DNA from: Moraxellaceae bacterium
Lineage (GTDB): Bacteria; Pseudomonadota; Gammaproteobacteria; Pseudomonadales; Moraxellaceae
Reading direction: 5' to 3'
Assembly: GCA_030680295.1 (NCBI GenBank)
Contig: JAUXVU010000023.1
Span: 992,001-1,056,000 of the forward strand
Length of the DNA stretch: 64,000 bases
Of this stretch, positions 17,770 to 27,746 are shown piece by piece. Position 1 is the stretch's first letter, and each line of letters starts with the position of its first letter. The notes below the pieces were generated by a model. It was not told where the DNA came from. It worked only from the letters and a program-made list of their open reading frames with translations, and made no database searches. A program made the position numbers and the translations under genes.

Positions 17770-18437
17770 TATTGATACTCCTTGGCTAAGTTTTCTGGTG
17801 TGTCTCCACGCCAATATCGCCAACGTAGTCGCCACATTAGGCGTATTGTTGGCCAAGCCCCAAAGGTGTCCCAACGTCGGCCAGAGGTTTTGACCCGGCT
17901 TCGAAAGCATATTGGTTTGGCATACACCCTAGCTCGTCGACAAATCTCAATATCTTCCATCAACGGTTGATCTGGAAAGCCCGCCAAGTGTTCAAATAAG
18001 TCACGGGAAAAAAACATCGCTTGATCGCCCGTAGCAATGCCCGTTAATCGAGATCGTAAATTCATCAAACTGGCCACTACTGGCAGCCATTTAGACCGGC
18101 CCATCAGCTCAACATCAAAGCGACCCCAAGTTATGGCTTGATGACTTATTTTGCCCAATAACGCTAAGGCATCATCTGGTAGCAGCGTATCGGCATGAAG
18201 AAAAACCAATAACTGCCCTCTTGCCTGAGCCGCGCCAGTGTTCATTTGTCGTGCACGGCCGGGCTCACTGTGCAGGACTAAGTTAGCCTGCTGTTTGGCG
18301 ATTACCGCTGTGTTGTCGCTGCTGCCGCCATCGACAACAATAATTTCATGGCCTTGTTGCTGCCAAGTACTTAGTGCAGCCAATGTTTGGCTAATCGATG
18401 CTGCTTCATTTCTGGCTGGAATAATGATGCTGATCAT
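17769..18437 (-). CDS. Family 2 glycosyltransferase, TIGR04283 type (arsenosugar-associated)
   Basis: A 222-residue GT-A glycosyltransferase of family 2. The N-terminus MISIIIPARNEAASI and IIVVDGGSSDNT bind the nucleotide sugar, and FLHADTLLP carries the metal-binding D-x-D-like site. The C-terminal part has PLMEDIEICRRAR and TSGRRWDTFGAW, typical of the small TIGR04283 subfamily seen near ArsS. It lies five bases downstream of arsS and overlaps the next gene. The role proposed from context is sugar transfer during arsenosugar or arsenolipid formation; the acceptor is not known. Confidence 0.85.
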   Translation of the reverse strand: MISIIIPARNEAASISQTLAALSTWQQQGHEIIVVDGGSSDNTAVIAKQQANLVLHSEPGRARQMNTGAAQARGQLLVFLHADTLLPDDALALLGKISHQAITWGRFDVELMGRSKWLPVVASLMNLRSRLTGIATGDQAMFFSRDLFEHLAGFPDQPLMEDIEICRRARVYAKPICFRSRVKTSGRRWDTFGAWPTIRLMWRLRWRYWRGDTPENLAKEYQ

Positions 18438-18442
18438 TTGCG

Positions 18443-19399
18443 TTAAGCCAAAGCACCGCCGCAGCTACTGCCACTGCCAGCGGTACAGCCATAACAATGA
18501 TCGGCCACGTAAATTGGGTTACCAGCAAAGTCCTGCTGGATTAGGTCACGTAAGTGCAGACGTTGTTGATTAGCAGAAGGCATGGGCACATCCAGCTGTT
18601 GGTTAAAGTCACAGTCATATAAGTAACCTTGCCAATCCACGCTAATTAACGATCGACACATGACTTGCGCCAAATTAGCGGCGGCATAGTTATGCTTTAA
18701 CAGTGTCATATAATCAGCAAACTGCCCCTTAGAAATTAGCATGCTGCCAAAACGTTTAATTGGCATATTGGTGATGGTATAGAGCTGGTCAAAGACGATG
18801 TCGAAATGGGTTTTCAGCTCATGCTTATACTGCTGCTCTAATTGCTGCTGATTAGGTGGTAATGATGGGCCTTGCGGGTTGTATACCAAACTCAGTTTTA
18901 ACTGGCCATGGCCATAACCCAGCGCATTAAGCGCTTGTAAGCCTGCAACACTTTTATCAAACACTCCCTTGCCGCGTTGTTTATCAACATTGTCTGCTGA
19001 ATAGCAAGGCAGTGAGGCCACCACCTCGACCTGCTGCTTCGCTAAAAATGCGGCCAAATCCTCATAACCAGGCTCAAATAAAATCGTTAAATTACAACGA
19101 TCTATCACATGAACCCCTAACTCGCGCGCTTTCGTAACTAAATACTTAAAATAAGGGTTCATTTCGGGTGCACCACCCGTTAAATCTAAGACTTGGATCT
19201 GACGCGCTTTAAGCACTTCCAGTGCCAAGTCGACATGCGCTTTACTCATTAACTCCGTACGGGTTGGCCCGGCGTTCACATGACAATGCACACAGCTTTG
19301 ATTACACAAATAACCTAAATTGATTTGCAGCGTGCTCAGCTGCGCTCGTTTAATTTGAGGGAAGTCGGTGTTTTCTAATAATTGCAGTGTGGGCAACAT
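18443..19399 (-). CDS. arsS: Arsenosugar biosynthesis radical SAM protein ArsS
   Basis: A radical SAM enzyme of 318 residues. The [4Fe-4S]-binding CNQSCVHC (C32, C36, C39) is followed by the GGE-like motif LTGGAPEMN. Further cysteines lie at C248, C263, C302, C305 and C313, the last group in CYGCTAGSGSSC, the C-terminal motif of ArsS that in some bacteria holds selenocysteine. Here all positions are encoded as cysteine. ArsS is proposed to join the 5'-deoxyadenosyl group of SAM to dimethylarsenite, giving the precursor of oxo-arsenosugars. It is the first gene of the five-gene operon and is followed closely by two glycosyltransferases and ArsM. Confidence 0.9.
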   Translation of the reverse strand: MLPTLQLLENTDFPQIKRAQLSTLQINLGYLCNQSCVHCHVNAGPTRTELMSKAHVDLALEVLKARQIQVLDLTGGAPEMNPYFKYLVTKARELGVHVIDRCNLTILFEPGYEDLAAFLAKQQVEVVASLPCYSADNVDKQRGKGVFDKSVAGLQALNALGYGHGQLKLSLVYNPQGPSLPPNQQQLEQQYKHELKTHFDIVFDQLYTITNMPIKRFGSMLISKGQFADYMTLLKHNYAAANLAQVMCRSLISVDWQGYLYDCDFNQQLDVPMPSANQQRLHLRDLIQQDFAGNPIYVADHCYGCTAGSGSSCGGALA

Positions 19400-19480
19400 G
19401 AGGCTATGTCCTGATACGTTCTATTCTGTTCTACCGCTTTAGACGGAAATAAACCAGTGAACGTTACACGCCTCATTGAT

Positions 19481-20446
19481 TTATATCGGGTCTGCCAGTA
19501 TTTCGGCGATGTGATTTGCTCGCTTCAAACGTTGAAAGCGCTCATGGGCCTCTGGATATACACTGGTTGTCATGCTTAACCACTGCTTATAACGACCCAC
19601 AATACCGCGCTCTTTATCACCCATGGATTGAATAAGTTGTAACTGCGCCAAGCCCACCTCAGGCCAGCTCATGCGCGTATCAATTGCCGACTTTAAACTG
19701 GCCACTAAATCCGGTTGTGACACAGCTGCACGACCAATCATAAAACTGCTACAGCCGCTCTCTAATTGGCACTGCCTTAGGCTAGCTGCAGAGCTGATAT
19801 CGCCATTAGCAATGATTTTCCAATCAGGAAAACGTTGCACAACCTGACCAATCGAACGCCAATCCACAGGTGGTCGATAACCTTGTGATTTTGTACGTGC
19901 GTGTATTGTTAACCAGCTAGCGCTTGCTTCATGTATGGCTTCGGCATTGACCAATAACTCTTCACTAGACTCAAGGCCCAAACGAATTTTAGCGCTGACA
20001 GCAATATGCTTTGGCACACTCCGTCTAACACTAGCGACAATTTGATGTATCAACTCAGCATTATTCAGTAGTGCTGCACCACCGCCGCTTTTGTTGACCG
20101 TACGAGCAGGGCAACCAAAATTAATATCAATTGCCGGTGCACCCAGCTCAACTGCTTTTGCTGCATTGTCTGCCATTGCCGAAGGATCGCTGCCTAGTAG
20201 CTGCAAATGTACAGGCGTGCCCGCACTAGTTTTACCTTGTGTATTTATTTCTGGGCAATGCTTATGAAAGACCGAGGCAGGGTATAAGTGATCTGTAACG
20301 CGCAAAAACTCGCTGACACACCAGTCATACGGGCTTAATGACGTCAAAATATCCCGCATAAAAAAATCGGTTAAACCCTCCATAGGCGCTAAAACTAGCT
20401 CTATGGAAGGGTCAACCGATTTGGTTCCACGTGAAACATCAAACAC
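19481..20446 (-). CDS. dusC: tRNA-dihydrouridine(16) synthase DusC
   Basis: An FMN-dependent enzyme that reduces uridine in the tRNA D-loop. The 321-residue protein shows VLAPMEGLTDFFMRD, the catalytic cysteine in NFGCPARTVNKSGGGAALL (C112) and WLTIHARTKSQGY with IIANGDISS. The pattern of the CPA-x-TVNK-x-x-GG segment points to DusC rather than DusA or DusB. The first twelve codons are unusual because they contain a parS-like site (20423-20438), and there is no later in-frame start before the conserved LAPMEG, so the site is translated. A 15-base gap separates it from gyrB. Confidence 0.9.
   Translation of the reverse strand: MFDVSRGTKSVDPSIELVLAPMEGLTDFFMRDILTSLSPYDWCVSEFLRVTDHLYPASVFHKHCPEINTQGKTSAGTPVHLQLLGSDPSAMADNAAKAVELGAPAIDINFGCPARTVNKSGGGAALLNNAELIHQIVASVRRSVPKHIAVSAKIRLGLESSEELLVNAEAIHEASASWLTIHARTKSQGYRPPVDWRSIGQVVQRFPDWKIIANGDISSAASLRQCQLESGCSSFMIGRAAVSQPDLVASLKSAIDTRMSWPEVGLAQLQLIQSMGDKERGIVGRYKQWLSMTTSVYPEAHERFQRLKRANHIAEILADPI
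20423..20438. promoter_or_regulatory. parS-like ParB binding site 1
   Basis: GGTTCCACGTGAAACA matches the consensus TGTTTCACGTGAAACA at 14 of 16 positions. It lies in the first codons of dusC, about 6 kb from oriC, on the dnaA side. parA and parB are at 43625-45303 on the other side of the origin. Confidence 0.75.
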
Positions 20447-20461
20447 AGTATAAGTACTTCG

Positions 20462-22891
<2,430 letters not shown>

Positions 22892-23989
22892 CTAAGCCCT
22901 TTCTACGGCCTCGGTGACGTTAGTTATGTCACCATGTTCCACGTGAAACCTATGTACGGGCACATTGCCCCATAAGCTCGATAACTGATTTAGTTCAATT
23001 GCTGTGGCAAAAACTTGAACACCCAAAGAGGCAATCCAATCGCACACACGCTGCCTCGCCATGCCATCTAACTCTGACGCAATATCATCCAACAACAACA
23101 CCGGCCGAACTTCGTACTGATCAATCAGAAGCTCAATCACAGACAGCTTCATGGCACACACTGCCAATTTTTGCTGACCCCGTGAAAGTCGCTCCTCACA
23201 AGGCAAAGAACCAACGCGAACACGAACGTCGGCACGCTGCGGTCCAATTTGAGTAAAACCTCGCTCGCTATCTTTTTCTCGAGAATCACGAAGGAGGTCA
23301 GCCAAATTAGTTGCGTCATCCCAGCCCAACGACAAATGCATACTGATTTTTTCATCCGGCAGCAACCGATGAACTGCCTGATCAAAAAACAACTTCCATT
23401 TCTCAAAAAAAACACGTCTATGCTCAGTCAAAGGTTGGGCAAGTGACGCCATACTGGCTTCCCAGTAGTCCAACTCAATGCTCGATATTTTAGCACTTTT
23501 TAGCAACGAGTTCCGTTGTAATAACGCGTGGCGATATTGCTGCCATAACAACAAAAAATCATGTTCCACGTGAAACACACCCCAATCCAAAAGATGTCGG
23601 CGGGGCTCTGAAGATCCAGAAAGCATTTCAAGTGTAGAAGGGTCAAACAGTTGAAGCGGTAAAATTTTGGCTAAATCACCACGCCGCACCGAGCGGTCTC
23701 TATCCATCTGAGTAATAGAATCGCCAGAGTGGGTTTTTTGAATCCCAATCGTTTTACCGCAAGATAGCTTTGCAAAAACAGTAGCGCTTTCTTTTTCATC
23801 TTGCACTAGACGTCTAGAGCGTTGCGTTCTAAATGAACGGCCAAGACTGAGCAAATAAATAGCTTCTAGCACTGTTGTTTTGCCCGAGCCATTTTCGCCG
23901 AACAAAAGATTAATATGCGGCGAGAGCGGCAGACTGGCCTTAGTTATATTTCTAAGGCCAGTCACTTCAAGCTGAGAAAGAGTAGACAA
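22892..23989 (-). CDS. recF: DNA replication and repair protein RecF
   Basis: An SMC-like ATPase that helps RecR/RecO load RecA at gaps. The 365-residue protein has LLFGENGSGKTTVLEA (Walker A, about 28-43), the ABC signature-like RLSRGQQKLAV and Walker B LLLDDIASELD. It lies four bases after dnaN. Two parS-like sites (22935-22950 and 23562-23577) are inside the coding sequence. Both appear in the codons as short G-x-V-x-F-H-V-E stretches, that is RFHVEHGD near the C-terminus and GVFHVEHDF in the middle. Confidence 0.97.
   Translation of the reverse strand: MSTLSQLEVTGLRNITKASLPLSPHINLLFGENGSGKTTVLEAIYLLSLGRSFRTQRSRRLVQDEKESATVFAKLSCGKTIGIQKTHSGDSITQMDRDRSVRRGDLAKILPLQLFDPSTLEMLSGSSEPRRHLLDWGVFHVEHDFLLLWQQYRHALLQRNSLLKSAKISSIELDYWEASMASLAQPLTEHRRVFFEKWKLFFDQAVHRLLPDEKISMHLSLGWDDATNLADLLRDSREKDSERGFTQIGPQRADVRVRVGSLPCEERLSRGQQKLAVCAMKLSVIELLIDQYEVRPVLLLDDIASELDGMARQRVCDWIASLGVQVFATAIELNQLSSLWGNVPVHRFHVEHGDITNVTEAVERA
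22935..22950. promoter_or_regulatory. parS-like ParB binding site 2
   Basis: TGTTCCACGTGAAACC agrees with the parS consensus TGTTTCACGTGAAACA at 14 of 16 positions. It lies near the 3' end of recF. Confidence 0.75.
23562..23577. promoter_or_regulatory. parS-like ParB binding site 3
   Basis: TGTTCCACGTGAAACA agrees with the consensus at 15 of 16 positions, the best of the three sites. It lies in the middle of recF, about 3 kb from oriC. Confidence 0.85.
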
Positions 23990-23992
23990 TGA

Positions 23993-25105
23993 CTACAAGC
24001 GCATCGGCATCACAACATAAAGCGCATCAGCTTGCTCATCATCATTATCACGAACCAGCGCAGAACTATTGCCGTCGCTCAAAATTACGCGAGTATAAGC
24101 ACCACTCAACACAGTTAAAACGTCTAAAACATAACCGACATTAAAACCAATCTCTAAAGTGGTGCCACTGAATTCAACCTGAAGTTGCTCTTCAGCCTCT
24201 TCTTGGTCTGGATTCGTTGCAACAATTTTTAGATGCTGTTCGCTTAAGTGCAAACGTACTCCACGGAACTTCTCGTTGCACAGGATGGCAGCACGCTGCA
24301 ACGCCATTTTAAGCTCTTCACGACCCGCAACAAGCGTTCTGTCGCCGCCTTTAGGCAGAACACGCTCATAGTCAGGGAAACGGCCATCAATGAGCTTAGA
24401 AGTGAACGTCAGACTGCCCACTGTGACACGCAGGTGGTTCGAACCAAGCGTGAGAGTAACTTCACCATCTTCATCAGACAGCAAACGAGATAATTCTTGA
24501 ATACCTTTGCGCGGAACAATAATTTGCATTTTTTCGTTCAGCTGAGCATCGACACTGGCATCACACATGGCTAGGCGATGACCATCTGTTGCAACTACAC
24601 GCAGGCAACCAGCACTGAGTTCGAACAACATACCGTTCAGATAATAACGAACATCCTGCTGAGCCATTGCAAAAGATGTCTTATCAATCAAACGCTTAAG
24701 AACTTTTTGCTGCAGTTTTAAGGTAAAAGCACCAGCCAAGGTTTCTTCCAAATTCGGGAAATCATTGGCTGGAAGCGTCGATAAGGTGAATCGGCTTTTA
24801 CCAGAACGCAACACCATGCGCTGGCCATCAAGACTTAACTCAACGTCGGCAGTGGCGGGAAGCGCACGGCAAATATCAACAAGCTTACGACAGGGCAGGG
24901 TAATCCGACCGTCAGCATAGTCACCGGCTAACTCCTGCTTAGCCACCAACTCAACTTCAAGGTCAGTTCCTGTCAATGCTAACTGGCCTTTATCGACTAC
25001 CATTAATACATTGGATAACACTTGCAGCGTTTGTCGCTTTTCAACAACACCAGCAACTTGTTGCAACGGTTTTAACAACTGATCACGCGTCATAGACACT
25101 TTCAT
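23993..25105 (-). CDS. dnaN: DNA polymerase III beta subunit (sliding clamp)
   Basis: Forms the dimeric ring that holds DNA polymerase III on DNA. The 370 residues fall in three clamp domains. Recognisable stretches are MKVSMTRDQLLKPLQQVAG at the start, LTGTDLEVELVAKQ, YYLNGMLFEL, RVVATDGHRLAM and the C-terminal DNDDEQADALYVVMPMRL, which ends with the canonical MPMRL. It lies 18 bases from dnaA and four from recF. Confidence 0.99.
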   Translation of the reverse strand: MKVSMTRDQLLKPLQQVAGVVEKRQTLQVLSNVLMVVDKGQLALTGTDLEVELVAKQELAGDYADGRITLPCRKLVDICRALPATADVELSLDGQRMVLRSGKSRFTLSTLPANDFPNLEETLAGAFTLKLQQKVLKRLIDKTSFAMAQQDVRYYLNGMLFELSAGCLRVVATDGHRLAMCDASVDAQLNEKMQIIVPRKGIQELSRLLSDEDGEVTLTLGSNHLRVTVGSLTFTSKLIDGRFPDYERVLPKGGDRTLVAGREELKMALQRAAILCNEKFRGVRLHLSEQHLKIVATNPDQEEAEEQLQVEFSGTTLEIGFNVGYVLDVLTVLSGAYTRVILSDGNSSALVRDNDDEQADALYVVMPMRL

Positions 25106-25123
25106 TATTTCGATTCCCCGAGC

Positions 25124-26497
25124 TTACATCTGCAATATACGCAGCAAGTTTTTAAAGTCTTCTTCTATATGGGTATCACTAGCACGCAAGCTAGCCACCT
25201 TTTCACACGCATGAATTACAGTACTGTGATCTCTACCATCAAAGGCTAGACCAATTTCTGGATAGCTATTACCAGTTAACTCTCTCGCTAAGGCCATGGC
25301 AACTTGACGAGGCCTAGCAAACGAACGATTGCGTTTTTTACCCGTTAATTCGCGCAGTGGAATATGGTAGTACTCGGCAACCACACGCTGAATGTTATCG
25401 ATATTAAACTGTCTTGCACGAACCAACAGCACATCACGTAACGCTTCTTTCACTAATTCCAAACTAACTGGCATACCTTTAAAACGAGCAGTCGCAATCA
25501 CCTTGTTCAAGGCGCCTTCCAGTTCACGCACATTACCTTGCACATGTTCTGCAATGAATTGAGCTGACTCTAAAGGAACATCAATGCCCGCTGAAAGCGA
25601 TTTTTTCAACAAAATCGCAACACGTGTCTCTTTGTCTGGTGGATCAACCTGAATTGATAAGCCCCATGAAAAACGAGACTTTAAGCGGTCATCCATCCCA
25701 TTGATTTCTCTGGGAATTTTATCAGATGTCATAATAATTTGGCGCGAACCTTCTAAAAGCGTATTGAAGGTATGAAAAAACTCATCTTGCGTACTTTCTT
25801 TATTAGCAAAAAACTGAATGTCGTCAATCAAGAGCGCATCTAGAGAACGATACAAACGTTTAAAGTCAGTCATCATATTGCGCTGCAAAGCAGTAATAAA
25901 ATCACCAACAAAACGCTCCGAAGTTAAATACATTACTCGTGCGTGAGCATTACGACTTAGGATTTCATTACCCACAGCATGCATCAAGTGAGTTTTACCT
26001 AAACCCGTTGGGCCATAGATAAAGAGTGGATTGCTATGGCTTGCGCCCGGGTTATCAGCTGCTTGTAAACAGCCAGCATGAGCAAGTTGTGCACCTTTAC
26101 CAGGAACAAAGTTTTCGAACGTAAATAAAGGGTTAAGGCTTGATGGCGGCTTAGCTATCGTTTCCTTTTCGTACGCTTTTGGGCTAACGGAGCGCGACTT
26201 TAAAACAGCAGGTTTGTTTTCAATAACACTTTTATTACTAGCTGTTTTATCACTACTACTGCCTACACGAACATCAACGTCGGTCAAACGACCAGCTGAA
26301 GTCTCTGACACAATCTGCACAATGCGTTGTAAAAACTTATCTTTGATATGACGTACAAAAAATGGATTGGGTGCAAGTAAATCAAGGCCAGTATCCGTCT
26401 CTACCACCTGTAAAGGACGGATCCACATTTGAAAAAGATTGGTTGGGTATTCTTCTTCTAAACGGACCAAGGCCGCCTGCCAAACTGCACTAGACAT
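25124..26497 (-). CDS. dnaA: Chromosomal replication initiator protein DnaA
   Basis: Binds DnaA boxes and melts the origin. The 457 residues show domain I (about 1-75, with LFQMWIRPL), a variable linker (about 80-120), and the AAA+ domain with Walker A YGPTGLGKTHL (161-171) and Walker B LLIDDIQFF. Domain IV carries the DnaA signature around FDGRDHSTVIHACEKV. A minus-strand TAGAAT (26530-26525) about 30 bases before the start could be the -10 of its promoter, with DnaA boxes on both sides, which suggests autoregulation. The -35 is poor. Confidence 0.99.
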   Translation of the reverse strand: MSSAVWQAALVRLEEEYPTNLFQMWIRPLQVVETDTGLDLLAPNPFFVRHIKDKFLQRIVQIVSETSAGRLTDVDVRVGSSSDKTASNKSVIENKPAVLKSRSVSPKAYEKETIAKPPSSLNPLFTFENFVPGKGAQLAHAGCLQAADNPGASHSNPLFIYGPTGLGKTHLMHAVGNEILSRNAHARVMYLTSERFVGDFITALQRNMMTDFKRLYRSLDALLIDDIQFFANKESTQDEFFHTFNTLLEGSRQIIMTSDKIPREINGMDDRLKSRFSWGLSIQVDPPDKETRVAILLKKSLSAGIDVPLESAQFIAEHVQGNVRELEGALNKVIATARFKGMPVSLELVKEALRDVLLVRARQFNIDNIQRVVAEYYHIPLRELTGKKRNRSFARPRQVAMALARELTGNSYPEIGLAFDGRDHSTVIHACEKVASLRASDTHIEEDFKNLLRILQM

Positions 26498-26503
26498 CTC
26501 AAT

Positions 26504-26850
26504 CTATCCACAAACAAAAAAGGCATTCTACGGGCTCTGTTTAAGCACCGCCAGTAGTTTATCCACAAGCATTCAGAGGCTGTGGATAAAACAGTGAATA
26601 AAATACCCTCACCCACAGGCGGGAAGTGTGGATAACTTCAAGGTAGTCATCTATCCACAGGTTCCACGATGTTTGTCGTTAGCTAAACACACCCCTTAAT
26701 CACATCTTTTCATATGAATTAAACTAATGATAAATATCATAAAAAATGACTTATCCACAGAAAACATCGACTACTACTACCATCATTACAAGCTTTTCTT
26801 CTTTCTTTATATTTATTTAGTACTTAAGACAAAATTTTAAAATTCGCATG
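26504..26850. other. oriC: Origin of chromosome replication, oriC
   Basis: This is the gap between dnaA and rpmH. Perfect DnaA boxes (TTATCCACA) are at 26559-26567 and 26751-26759 on the plus strand and at 26581-26589 and 26627-26635 on the minus strand. Single-mismatch boxes (CTATCCACA) are at 26504-26512 and 26651-26659. After the last box come a trinucleotide CTA run (26771-26788) and an AT-rich stretch (about 26790-26845) suited to unwinding. I see no GATC in this core, so Dam/SeqA control is unlikely. The position between dnaA and rpmH is that of pseudomonad origins. Confidence 0.93.
26771..26788. promoter_or_regulatory. DnaA-trio-like element
   Basis: CTACTACTACCATCATTA begins 11 bases after the box at 26751-26759. 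Read on the complementary strand 3' to 5' it is GAT-GAT-GAT-GGT-AGT-AAT, the repeat that DnaA uses to open single strands in the bacterial basal origin unwinding system. The AT-rich segment follows directly. Confidence 0.65.
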
Positions 26851-26900
26851 TTGACAAGTTGTACGGATATCTCAGAAATACGAACTACTTGAGTAAGCAA

Positions 26901-26929
26901 TTGACAACACCATGGCTCATCACTAGAAT
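26901..26929 (+). promoter_or_regulatory. Strong sigma-70 promoter of rpmH-rnpA
   Basis: A perfect TTGACA (26901-26906), 17 bases, then TAGAAT (26924-26929) with one mismatch. It is about 50 bases upstream of the rpmH start. A second TTGACA at 26851-26856 has no good -10 partner. Confidence 0.88.
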
Positions 26930-26977
26930 CCCCACCCTCTGTGCCCTGAAGGGCTAACTGGTATCAGGTCAACGATC

Positions 26978-27112
26978 ATGAAACGTACATTCCAACCAAG
27001 TACTCTCAAACAAAAACGTACTCACGGTTTCCGTGAGCGCATGTCGACAAAAAATGGTCGTGCAGTGTTGGCTCGTCGCCGCGCGAAAGGCCGTAAGCGT
27101 TTAACTGTCTGA
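26978..27112 (+). CDS. rpmH: 50S ribosomal protein L34
   Basis: A 44-residue basic protein. It begins [19 protein letters not shown] and ends [13 protein letters not shown], the standard L34 sequence of gammaproteobacteria. It binds 23S rRNA in the large subunit. It is the first gene right of oriC, driven by the strong promoter at 26901-26929, with rnpA five bases downstream. Confidence 0.99.
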   Translation: MKRTFQPSTLKQKRTHGFRERMSTKNGRAVLARRRAKGRKRLTV

Positions 27113-27117
27113 GTTTC

Positions 27118-27498
27118 GTGAACGATCAGCGTTTTCCAAAGTCTGCTCGGTTATTAACACCGTCTGATTTCAAACAAGTGATGGAAAACGCTGAAGTAAA
27201 AAGTGGTCAAACAAATTTTCTTTTGTTGGCCACCGTCACTGGTAAACCCAGTGCACGATTAGGTTTTATAGTTTCCAAAAAACGCGTGAAACTAGCAGTT
27301 GAGCGAAATCGAATAAAACGTTGCATGCGTGAAACCTTCCGACATTTGCAACATGATCTTCCACCGTTTGATGTAGTATTTTTAGCTAAAGCCAATTTAG
27401 CTGATCTCAATAATCATGAGCTACAACAATCAGGCAAAAATGCTTTACAGCACTTATCAAAGCGCTATCAAAAGCTTCAAGAAAGTGTAAAGTCATGA
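27118..27498 (+). CDS. rnpA: Ribonuclease P protein component
   Basis: The protein subunit of RNase P, which matures tRNA 5' ends. The 126 residues contain [36 protein letters not shown] and [10 protein letters not shown]; the RNR-x-KR...RE-x-FR motif is the RNA-binding signature. The start is GTG at 27118. It follows rpmH and overlaps yidD by four bases (ATGA), as usual. Confidence 0.97.
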   Translation: MNDQRFPKSARLLTPSDFKQVMENAEVKSGQTNFLLLATVTGKPSARLGFIVSKKRVKLAVERNRIKRCMRETFRHLQHDLPPFDVVFLAKANLADLNNHELQQSGKNALQHLSKRYQKLQESVKS

Positions 27499-27743
27499 AA
27501 ATACTAATGATTTTACCAATTCGCATGTATCGATATGGTATTAGCCCCTTACTCGGTCCACGTTGTCGTTATTACCCTTCATGTTCTGCCTACGCTGAAG
27601 AAGCAATTCAACGTTTTGGTGCCATGCGTGGTGTTTATTTAGCGACTAGACGGCTTTTGCGCTGTCATCCTGGATATGAGGGAGGGTATGATCCGGTACC
27701 CGAGACTTTTTCTTTTTCACCTGCTTCAAAACAGGAATTATAA
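27495..27743 (+). CDS. yidD: Membrane protein insertion efficiency factor YidD
   Basis: A small amphipathic protein of 82 residues that assists YidC-dependent insertion. It has the family pattern: [19 protein letters not shown] followed by [12 protein letters not shown] and [18 protein letters not shown]. The three cysteines of the CRYYPSC and RCHP segments are present. It lies between rnpA, which it overlaps by four bases, and yidC. Confidence 0.97.
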   Translation: MKILMILPIRMYRYGISPLLGPRCRYYPSCSAYAEEAIQRFGAMRGVYLATRRLLRCHPGYEGGYDPVPETFSFSPASKQEL

Positions 27744-27746
27744 GGC

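Noticed and set aside
26659-26676. GGTTCCACGATG, half of a parS site next to a DnaA box in oriC
   Set aside because: The right arm is absent, so ParB binding is unlikely.
26851-26879. Second TTGACA as an upstream rpmH promoter
   Set aside because: No adequate -10 at 16-18 bases; the promoter at 26901-26929 is far better.
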